Assembly (NCBI RefSeq): GCF_018919395.1
Contig: NZ_JAHLME010000003.1
Location: 744,001 to 808,000 of the forward strand
DNA: 64,000 nt
From: Geomonas azotofigens
Lineage (GTDB): Bacteria; Desulfobacterota; Desulfuromonadia; Geobacterales; Geobacteraceae
Direction: 5' to 3'
In this document: in pieces, positions 32,401 to 38,865 of the stretch
Numbering within the stretch: the first letter of the stretch is position 1
Layout: each line of letters begins with the position of its first letter
Notes under the pieces: model-generated
Told to the model about the DNA's origin: nothing
Database searches by the model: none
Seen by the model: the letters and a program-made list of their open reading frames with translations, nothing else
Program-made: the position numbers and the translations under genes

Positions 32401-33873
32401 CTGTGGAGCCCGCTGGCAAGCGTCATCGCCTTCGGTCTCATCTTCTCCATGTTCTTCACGCTATTGGTGGTACCGGTGATCTACGTGGCGGTAAAGTCGC
32501 TGGTCGCCCGTCGCGCCGCCGGCAAACAGGCCGCGGTCGCAGCCGCGCTCGTGTGCATGGTGCTGCTCGTGGGGGGGAGGGAAGCAAGCGCCGAGCCGGT
32601 GCGGCAGTCCCTTACGCTGTCCCAGGCAGTCGAGCTTGCCCTGAAGCAGAACTCGGTGCTCAAGATCGGCCGGGACAAGATCGTGGAAAGCGACCACAAG
32701 ATCGCGTCGGTACGGTCGCAGTACTTCCCGCAGCTCACCAACAACACGAAGTACATGGCCGTGTCCGACAAGCAACAGATCTCCATACCGGCGGGGAGCC
32801 TCGGCAACGCGGGCGGGGAGCAGTTCCCCAACAAGGAGGTGAAGCTCAGCCAGAGCAAGTCCACCATGCTGTACAGCGAGACCATGCTGGCGCAGCCCAC
32901 CACGCAGCTGTTCAAGATTGGGGCAGCCAACGACATCGCCAAGGCGGAGCGCGGTATCGCCAAGGCGGAACTCTCCAGGTCCGAGAACGAAACGGTCCTT
33001 GCCGTGCACGAGCTGTACTACGCGCTGCTCGTGGCCGACAAGGAGCGCGCCGCCGCCCGCGCCTCGCTCGACGCGGCGCAGGAAAACCTGCGCGAGGCCG
33101 AGGACGGGGTGAAGGCGGGCAACGTGCTCGAGGTGGCCCTGACCGGGGCGAGGGCGGATCTGCTGCAGAACCGGCAGGCGCTCCTGGTTGCCGAGAACCG
33201 CGCCTCCGACGTGACCTCGGAGCTGTGCGACCTCCTGGGGCTGCCGAGCGACACCGCGCTGGAGGTAACCGAGGCGGGGCTTCCCGAACTGGCCAAACCG
33301 GTGAAGGAACAGGCCTATGACGAGGCCCGCTCAGGCAACGGCGAACTGCTCGCCGCACGCGGCACCCTGGAAAAATCGCGCCACGCGGTACGCGCCGCCC
33401 GCTACGAATACATCCCCGACCTGACCATCTACGCCAAGCACGGTTACCAGGACGGGGCCCCGTTCCTGGAAAAGAACATAGGGATCGTGGGCGCGGAGCT
33501 CACCTGGAACATTTTCGACTGGGGCAAACGCAAGGCGGACCTCGGGCAGCGTCTGGCCCAGCAGTCCCAGGCCGAGGAGAACCTGGCGCGGATCGACAAA
33601 CGGATCGGCATCGACATCGACAAGGCGCTGCGCAAACTGGAGCGTGCGCAACAGATGGTGGAGGTGGCCCGCGAGGCGCTCTCCCTGCGTCGGGAAAACG
33701 CGCGCCTGAGCGACAACCGCTTAAAGGCCGGCACCGTGACCGCGGCAAAACATGCCGAAGCCGTCGCCGCGCTGAAACGGGCGGAGATGGACGAACTGCA
33801 GGCTACGCTGGCCTACCGCTTGGCGCAGGCCGAGTTGGACCGGATCAGAGGCGTGCTCGCCTCCAGCCGGTAG
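29449..33873 (+). CDS. RND permease fused to a TolC-like outer-membrane channel protein
   Basis: 1474 residues. Residues 1-1018 are a full AcrB/CusA-type RND permease: twelve membrane helices, two periplasmic pore domains and the proton-relay DD of GIVVDDAIVIADN. Following the last helix is RRAAGKQ, a hydrophobic stretch (about 1026-1042) and ASAEP, together resembling a Sec signal peptide with a cleavage site near residue 1048. Residues 1049-1474 form a complete outer-membrane efflux protein: QSLTLSQAVELALKQNSVL, helical repeats and KADLGQRLAQQSQAEENL. There is no stop or frameshift between them. The RND C-terminus is cytoplasmic, so the internal signal could re-insert and free the channel domain. 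A lost stop codon is the alternative. Confidence 0.9.
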   Translation: MTPIKFSLRYPPVTLILTAMVVFIGIHAFLKMQRTEDPTITIRTGLVAAMYPGATSEQVEKQVTKTLEKHIFKFPEVRKEKTYSTSRPGMVIINVELEDSVKNSDQFWAKLRHEMNLVRTTELPSGVMGPVVDSDFGDTVAMLVAVHGKRYGYRELRDYADKIHDEMRTVREVGKLVTYGNQSEEIRITGSLERIAQYFTDTRQIVNALRERNAIQSAGHFEAERSKAPVRTTGIFNTEDEIRNVLVDVSKDGHPLYIKDFAKVERRYQDPTFMVRYDGDPCLLLSVEMQKGKNIVELGEQLETVFKRLKVLLPPDVKLDLVANQPEVVKERTESLSHEFLLAIISVVLVTIVLLPLRVAVIAALAIPVTLCGTLGVMNAFGIALHQVSIAGLIMVLGIVVDDAIVIADNYVELLDHKVPKAEAAWRCASDVLVPVLTATITIIASFLPLLIITGSVGEFIMALPLTVAIALAVSFVVAVFLTPLLCRFFIQKGLHDHDASPEHGKQKKSLLDRLQDNYGVWIGIFIKRKWLGFTLGGCAFVFGVMLFAAVPQQFFPSAERNQFGIDVWMPQGTRIEATDEVLRKIEKSLGAHKGVTHYATFVGQSAPRFYYNVNPQQPDAAYGQFIVNTASVKDTTRLVQELRDDLAKVAPEAMVIVKELQQGAQMEAPIEVRIAGDDIAELKRLGEKVQGILESIPNTQYVFRDYLNDSYMVDVKVNDELANRLGLTDASVSQTLAGAFDGSAVSTFWEGDRAIDIKLRLDAASRSSFGDIENTYLNSDLTRARVPLRAVATLAPEWQTSRIVRRNGVHTMTIRAFQKPGVYASKILEQAMPRIKALELPTGYRIYYGGEKDNQEETFPQMVSALAISLVAIFLVLLVQFRTISDPLVVMASIPLTLFGAILGLVITHNPFGFTAFMGLISLCGIVVRNGIILVDYCNERVAEGETLEQAAREAGARRLRPIFLTTMAAAVGVTPMILSRSSLWSPLASVIAFGLIFSMFFTLLVVPVIYVAVKSLVARRAAGKQAAVAAALVCMVLLVGGREASAEPVRQSLTLSQAVELALKQNSVLKIGRDKIVESDHKIASVRSQYFPQLTNNTKYMAVSDKQQISIPAGSLGNAGGEQFPNKEVKLSQSKSTMLYSETMLAQPTTQLFKIGAANDIAKAERGIAKAELSRSENETVLAVHELYYALLVADKERAAARASLDAAQENLREAEDGVKAGNVLEVALTGARADLLQNRQALLVAENRASDVTSELCDLLGLPSDTALEVTEAGLPELAKPVKEQAYDEARSGNGELLAARGTLEKSRHAVRAARYEYIPDLTIYAKHGYQDGAPFLEKNIGIVGAELTWNIFDWGKRKADLGQRLAQQSQAEENLARIDKRIGIDIDKALRKLERAQQMVEVAREALSLRRENARLSDNRLKAGTVTAAKHAEAVAALKRAEMDELQATLAYRLAQAELDRIRGVLASSR

Positions 33874-33918
33874 CAGCGGCGGATTGCCATCATGAAAATC
33901 ATCGAGGAGAAACAAAAC

Positions 33919-34554
33919 ATGGACAATGCCAAGCGCCGCGCGCTCATCGAGGCCGCGATCCAGGTGGTGGCACACCACGGCTTTCACGGCGCTCCCATCG
34001 GGTTCATCGCCGGGGTTGCCAAGGTAGCAGTAGGGACGGTCTACCTGCACTTTGAGGACAAGGACCATCTCATGCTAGACGCCTACCGGGCACTGGAACA
34101 GCGCTGCCTGACGGCGGTGATGAAGAACTATCCCCCCCGGGGTGACATCCGGCAGCGCTTTTCGTCCCTGGCGCTGGGGGTGATCCGCTATTTCAAGCTC
34201 TTTCCGGAGGAGTTTCTGTTCGCGGATCAGTTCCTGAGCTCGCCCTACCGCAAAAGGGTGTCGCCGCACTTCCTGCCGGACGGCGAGGTCGGACGGATAC
34301 TGCAGTTTTTCAGCCAGGGGGCTGAAGAGGGGATCTTCAAGGCGATGCCGCCGACGATGCTGCTGGCGCTCGCCTGCGGCCCCCTGATTCAGGTAGTGCG
34401 TGCCCATGCGGTCGGGTACCTGTACTTGGACGAGGAGCGCATCGCGCGCACGGTCGACTCCTGCTGGGAGGCGATCGCACGAGAGAGGGGGCCGGCGTGT
34501 GAAGGCATCGTGACGGCGGAAGGGGATGTGGCTCAGCCACCGGCGTTCGCGTGA
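33919..34554 (+). CDS. TetR-family regulator
   Basis: 211 residues from the ATG at 33919 (GAGGAG ten bases upstream); an in-frame ATG at 33892 would add nine residues. The HTH is FIAGVAKVAVGTVYLHFEDKDHLM. It resembles the TetR protein at 25073-25639 over its whole length, including the block VIRYFKLFPEEFLFADQFLSSPY (in part). It follows the RND-channel fusion by 45 bases and is likely to repress this efflux operon in response to an exported compound. No operator was identified. Confidence 0.85.
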   Translation: MDNAKRRALIEAAIQVVAHHGFHGAPIGFIAGVAKVAVGTVYLHFEDKDHLMLDAYRALEQRCLTAVMKNYPPRGDIRQRFSSLALGVIRYFKLFPEEFLFADQFLSSPYRKRVSPHFLPDGEVGRILQFFSQGAEEGIFKAMPPTMLLALACGPLIQVVRAHAVGYLYLDEERIARTVDSCWEAIARERGPACEGIVTAEGDVAQPPAFA

Positions 34555-34597
34555 TAACGGTGACGGCTCAAGAGCGGTTGTGAAATAGGTGGACGAA

Positions 34598-35878
34598 ATG
34601 GAAAGGATACGGAAGTACATCATGGTCGGGTTGCTCCTGTTGCTCCCGACCGGCGCCTTGGCGGAAGAAGCACGTTACGCCTATCCGCTTGAAGACTCGT
34701 ACGCGGCTACCATCCTGGGGGCCCCGAAGAACCTGAGATCGGAGTCCCCGGGCAAGGTCCCCATCAAGACCCTGACCCTGGAGACGGACCGGGACAAGCC
34801 GGAGGCCTTCTTCTACGACCGGGGACTGCGCTACACGGTGGCGTTCCAGGACCACAAGGCACCCCTGGTCTTCCTCATCGCTGGGACCGGGGGCGGCAGC
34901 AAAACCGGTAAGATGCTCGCTCTGACCGGGAGCCTGTACCGCGCCGGGTACCACGTGGTCGGACTTCCGTCCCCGACCTTTCCGAACTTCATCATCGACG
35001 CCTCGACTACCCACGTCCCCGGGAACCTCCCCGACGACGCCGCCGACCTCTACCGCGTCATGGAGCAGATCTGGGCCCGGACCAGGGGGCAGATCGAGGT
35101 TTCCGACTTCCTCCTGGCCGGCTACAGCCTGGGGGGGACCGAGGCCGCCTTCGTCATGAAGCTGGACGAAGAAAAAAAGGCGTTCGGCTTCCGCAGGGCT
35201 ATGATGATCAACCCGGCAATCAGTCTCTACAACTCGGTGGCGAGGATAGAGGGGCTCCTGGACCGGATCCCTGGAGGTCCGAGGAGGATCGGAGCGTTCT
35301 ACAACCGGGTCATGGAGAAGGTGACCGATTTCTACCGCAAGGGGGACTTCGTCGCCGTCGATGACGACTTCCTCTTTGCCGGGTACAACGCCCACCTCCT
35401 CAGTCCCGACGAGGGTGGAGGGATCATCGGCGTCTCGTTCCGGATCAGTTCCGCGGGGATGATCTTCACCTCGGACGTCATGACCCACGGCGGCTACATC
35501 GTCCCGAGGAACCGCGAGCTCAAAAACGGCGATTCCCTGCAGGACTACTTCTGGACCTCGCTGCATATCTCGTTTCTGGACTACTTCGACGAGTACTTCT
35601 TCCCCTACTTCCGCAACAAGCGCCCGGGGCTGACCAGGGACGCGCTCATCGAAGAGCTGAGCCTCAGGAGCATCGAGAGCTACCTCGCCTCCACCGACAA
35701 GGTCGGGGTGGTTACCAACGAGGACGACTTCATCCTCGCCCCCGGCGATCTCGACTACCTACGTCGGATCTTCGGCACCCGCCTCAAGGTCTATCCCCGC
35801 GGCGGGCATCTGGGAAATCTCGAGTACCGCGACAACATGGCCTTTCTCATCGACAGGCTCGGCTCGTCGGCCTGGTAG
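34598..35878 (+). CDS. Secreted alpha/beta-hydrolase-fold protein
   Basis: 426 residues from the ATG at 34598 (AGGTGG upstream; a GTG nine bases earlier is possible). A signal peptide ends near GALAEEA, so the protein is periplasmic. The oxyanion region FLIAGTGGGS, nucleophile elbow GYSLGG (Ser about 175), a late NEDDF acid and the GGHLGNL histidine make a catalytic triad. There is no lid motif for lipase assignment. It is immediately followed by mlaA, and homologues near mlaA suggest a lipid-related role in the cell envelope; the substrate is unknown. Confidence 0.8.
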   Translation: MERIRKYIMVGLLLLLPTGALAEEARYAYPLEDSYAATILGAPKNLRSESPGKVPIKTLTLETDRDKPEAFFYDRGLRYTVAFQDHKAPLVFLIAGTGGGSKTGKMLALTGSLYRAGYHVVGLPSPTFPNFIIDASTTHVPGNLPDDAADLYRVMEQIWARTRGQIEVSDFLLAGYSLGGTEAAFVMKLDEEKKAFGFRRAMMINPAISLYNSVARIEGLLDRIPGGPRRIGAFYNRVMEKVTDFYRKGDFVAVDDDFLFAGYNAHLLSPDEGGGIIGVSFRISSAGMIFTSDVMTHGGYIVPRNRELKNGDSLQDYFWTSLHISFLDYFDEYFFPYFRNKRPGLTRDALIEELSLRSIESYLASTDKVGVVTNEDDFILAPGDLDYLRRIFGTRLKVYPRGGHLGNLEYRDNMAFLIDRLGSSAW

Positions 35879-35892
35879 GGGGGAGGTACGCC

Positions 35893-36657
35893 ATGAAAAG
35901 CAATGCCATGAAGTTCATCGCAGCAACCGCTTTCCTTATCGCCCTATCCGGCTGCGCCGCGAGAAGCGCAATCCTTCCGGGAGAGGAGCCGCCCATGCAC
36001 ACGGTAAGCGAGTTCCGCGACGACGAGAACGTCTCGCGGACCAGCGACCCCTGGGAAGGCCTCAACAAAGGCATCTATAAGTTCAACTACGAGGCCGACC
36101 GGTTCGTGCTGCTTCCGCTCGTTGCCGGCTACGAAACCGTCGTCCCGGGTTTTGCCCGGACCGGCGTCAGCAACTTTTTCAGCAATCTGCGTGAGATCCG
36201 GACCTTCTACAACTGCGTCTTCCAGGCCAAGGGGAAGAAGTCCATGGTGACGCTCGGGCGCTTCCTGACCAACTCGACCATCGGGATCGGGGGGCTCTTC
36301 GACCCGGCCACCGCTTTAGGCATGAGGCGGGAGGTCGAGGACTTCGATCGTACCCTGGAGACCTGGGGGGTGGGCAACGGCCCGTACTTGGTGCTCCCCA
36401 TCCTCGGTCCGAACACGGCACGCAGCGCGGGCGGCTTCGCCGTCGACGCCGGGGTGCGCTGGGCGACCATGAGTGCGGTGGACCCGTTCGGCGGGACCGG
36501 GGCCCGCACCGCGATAGAGGAGGGGGTGACGGGTCTGGAGACGGTGGACCTGCGCCACCGGGAGACGTTTCGCTATTACGACAGCGATTACCCGTTCGAA
36601 TACTACATGGTGCGCTACCTGTTCACCCAGGAGCGCGAGTTGAAGATCCTCAGGTGA
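35893..36657 (+). CDS. mlaA: MlaA (VacJ) family lipoprotein
   Basis: 254 residues. The signal ends in the lipobox LSGCAARS, followed by the family signature DPWEGLNKGIYKFNYEAD and the helical region VSNFFSNLREIRTFYNCVFQ (ring-shaped MlaA fold). GTFGVGLFD-type motifs are represented by IGIGGLFDPATALGM, and GPYLVLPILGPNTAR is characteristic. MlaA removes phospholipids from the outer leaflet of the outer membrane and passes them to MlaC. No mlaBCDEF genes occur here; PqiABC, another MCE system, is encoded near the other end of the window. It follows the hydrolase by 14 bases. Confidence 0.93.
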   Translation: MKSNAMKFIAATAFLIALSGCAARSAILPGEEPPMHTVSEFRDDENVSRTSDPWEGLNKGIYKFNYEADRFVLLPLVAGYETVVPGFARTGVSNFFSNLREIRTFYNCVFQAKGKKSMVTLGRFLTNSTIGIGGLFDPATALGMRREVEDFDRTLETWGVGNGPYLVLPILGPNTARSAGGFAVDAGVRWATMSAVDPFGGTGARTAIEEGVTGLETVDLRHRETFRYYDSDYPFEYYMVRYLFTQERELKILR

Positions 36658-36719
36658 TGCCGGTTATGGAGTACCCGGGTTGAAGCGCGTCATGAAAATA
36701 TGAAATGCAGGAGGAGTGG

Positions 36720-37580
36720 ATGAGGGCTATGAAGTTTGGAGCCGACCCGATATACCGCATCAGCAAGTTGCCCGCCTCGGGCCGGAAGCCGCTTTTCGTG
36801 GCGCCGGACGCCAAGCTGCAAGAGGTCGTCACCCATATGCTCAGCAACGATCTGTCGCAGTTGCCGGTGATGACCAATGAAAGAGACGTCAAAGGCATCA
36901 TAACCTGGACCTCGATCGGCAGCCGCCTAGCGGTAGGCAAGAAGTGCTCGGTGGCACGCGAGTTTATGGAACAACACCAAGAAATCCGCTGGGACGCTTC
37001 GCTCATTTCCGCAATCGGCATCATCGCCGAACATCAGTACGTCCTGGTTCGCGGGTGCGATCAGAAAATTTCAGGCATAGTGACGGCAGCCGACCTGAGC
37101 CTGCAGTTCCAGCAACTGGCCGAGCCCTTTCTGCTGCTGGGGGAAATAGAAAACCACGTGCGTCGTGTCATCAGTCACCGGTTTTCGCTGTGCGAACTCG
37201 AAGCTGCCAAGGACCCGGCGGATCATGGCCGGACCGTCACCTCTGCCGCGGACCTCAGCTATGGGGAATACATCAGGCTGTTGGCCAATCCGGAGCGTTG
37301 GGACAAGTTGAACATCGCCATCGACCGGATCACGTGTATCGACAAGTTCGAGAACGTGAGAAGGATCAGGAACGAAGTCATGCATTTCGACCCGGAGGGT
37401 TTGCCCGAAAAGGACTTGCTGACGTTGCGCGAGTTTGCCCGCTTTCTTCAGAAACTGCAGATGATAGATATCATCGATGCCAGGCCGGGTATCGACGGTC
37501 ATTCACAAGGCGCTCTTCAGCCGTGCCGGCAAGGGCGGGCGACGGCCATGGATGCTGCTCTGTCGCCAGCTTCCGAATGA
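36720..37580 (+). CDS. CBS-pair protein with C-terminal HEPN-like domain
   Basis: 286 residues from the ATG at 36720 (AGGAGGAG just upstream). Residues 1-130 are two CBS repeats (PLFVAPDAKLQEVVTHMLSNDLSQLPVM, then VLVRGCDQKISGIVTAADLS; seen in part), a nucleotide-sensing module. The C-terminal part is helical and contains RNEVMH, the R-x4-H motif of HEPN domains, in the form seen in Swt1-like HEPN proteins, which act as RNases or RNA-binding modules. CBS plus HEPN is unusual. A ligand-controlled RNase is a reasonable hypothesis. It stands alone between mlaA and a chagasin-like gene, with no antitoxin-like partner. Confidence 0.78.
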   Translation: MRAMKFGADPIYRISKLPASGRKPLFVAPDAKLQEVVTHMLSNDLSQLPVMTNERDVKGIITWTSIGSRLAVGKKCSVAREFMEQHQEIRWDASLISAIGIIAEHQYVLVRGCDQKISGIVTAADLSLQFQQLAEPFLLLGEIENHVRRVISHRFSLCELEAAKDPADHGRTVTSAADLSYGEYIRLLANPERWDKLNIAIDRITCIDKFENVRRIRNEVMHFDPEGLPEKDLLTLREFARFLQKLQMIDIIDARPGIDGHSQGALQPCRQGRATAMDAALSPASE

Positions 37581-37611
37581 TCGCAAGTACATGCCTCCGG
37601 AAAGGAACCAT

Positions 37612-38028
37612 ATGAAGAACATCGTCCTCCCCGTTATTGCCACCGTCATCACCATGTCGGCGTGCGGATGCACGTCCCGTAGGACGTACCTGAAGGAATC
37701 GGAGGTGCAAACCGTCACGCTGACCGAGGTCGACTCCGGCAAAACCATACGTATCGGACAAGATGCGATGCTTAGAGTGTGTCTCCCTGGGAACGGGTCC
37801 ACCGGGTTCGCTTGGGAAGTGGTGAGTTCATCAATACTCAGCCAGCAGGGCGAACCCGAAGTCGATCCCAACAGTAGCGCCATTGGAGCCGGCGCGACAT
37901 ATAGCTACTTCTTTAAGGCCGCTATGCCGGGTACCGGCAGCCTGAAGATGGTGTATCGGCGCCCATGGGAAACCCGTGCGGCTCCGCTGAGATCGTTCGA
38001 AATCGTCGTCGTTGTAGTGGGAGGTTGA
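37612..38028 (+). CDS. Chagasin-like protease inhibitor (I42) lipoprotein
   Basis: 138 residues from the ATG at 37612 with AAAGGA upstream. An N-terminal signal ends in MSACGC, giving a lipobox-like cysteine. The three inhibitory loops of chagasin family (PF09394) are visible: NGSTGFAW for NPSTGY-W, GAGATYSYFF, and RRPWE. Chagasins inhibit papain-like cysteine proteases; bacterial copies are often lipoproteins with unknown targets. No cysteine protease lies nearby. A 160-base gap to the next gene shows no clear element. Confidence 0.85.
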   Translation: MKNIVLPVIATVITMSACGCTSRRTYLKESEVQTVTLTEVDSGKTIRIGQDAMLRVCLPGNGSTGFAWEVVSSSILSQQGEPEVDPNSSAIGAGATYSYFFKAAMPGTGSLKMVYRRPWETRAAPLRSFEIVVVVVGG

Positions 38029-38189
38029 TGAGGTACAGATAATGATATTGATGCGCCGTACCGTCAAAGGATGAACGAAAGGATGTAAGCCGGCAAACAG
38101 ACGGGGATGGCAGGAAATGGCGGACGCCCACAAGCCCCCGCGTTCGGCGGCTGTGACAGGGAACATGCAAAAACCGAGGAGGATGTGCG

Positions 38190-38834
38190 ATGAAATCAAA
38201 AACTGTGGGGGTGACAGCTCTTTCGCTCTGGCTGTCTTTAGGGGCCGCGTTCAGGTGCGTGCCGAATGCCCATGCGAATGCGGCCCAACCTGCGGAAACC
38301 GGGCTTGCGGCGGCAAAGGCCACCACGAATAAAGACTTGAACCAGTACCAAAAGGTGATGCTGCTGCCAGCCGAGTTTGAGTCGGGGAATGATGCCGGGT
38401 TCAAGGGGGTTCCTGTCCTGGGACAGCATGCGATGGCCGCTTACCTCACGGGGCGCATGGCTGCCGACCTGAAGGGAAAAGGGGTGCTGACCGAGACGTC
38501 GGGTCCCGGTGTCGCACGGTTGAAGCTCGTCGTGAACCACTTGGAGGTGAAGCCCAAGCGCCGTTCCGCCGGGCCGCCTCCTCCTCCTTTCCCGTTACCG
38601 GAAATGCCGCCGGGACCTGATGACGACGTCTTCACGGCTATGGCGACAGTCACCGCCAGTTTCATTGATTCGCAGACAGGGGAAACCGTGACGTCGTTCG
38701 CAACCAAGGAAAAGGCCAAGGGCGGCCCGGTAGAGGCTTTGCCTAAGGCCCTCGACAAGGTCGTCCTGGCCATCGGGAAGCGAATGGAACGGAGCGCCGG
38801 CTCCGCACCCGGCAAGGAAGATCCCGACGACTAA
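38190..38834 (+). CDS. Secreted hypothetical protein, DUF3313-like
   Basis: 214 residues. An N-terminal signal (VTALSLWLSLGAAF, then ANA) indicates export, with no lipobox cysteine clearly placed. The conserved-looking part DLNQYQKVMLLPAEF, then RMAADLKGKGVLTE and VARLKLVVNHLEV resembles DUF3313/LpoB-like periplasmic proteins, followed by a Pro-rich linker (PPPPPFPLPEMPP) and ATVTASFIDSQTGETV. The function is unknown. It ends 31 bases before the convergent kinase gene. The start at 38190 follows GAGGAGGATGTGCG. Confidence 0.6.
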   Translation: MKSKTVGVTALSLWLSLGAAFRCVPNAHANAAQPAETGLAAAKATTNKDLNQYQKVMLLPAEFESGNDAGFKGVPVLGQHAMAAYLTGRMAADLKGKGVLTETSGPGVARLKLVVNHLEVKPKRRSAGPPPPPFPLPEMPPGPDDDVFTAMATVTASFIDSQTGETVTSFATKEKAKGGPVEALPKALDKVVLAIGKRMERSAGSAPGKEDPDD

Positions 38835-38865
38835 GGGCGGGTCGCGTAACCTCTCATACCGGACC

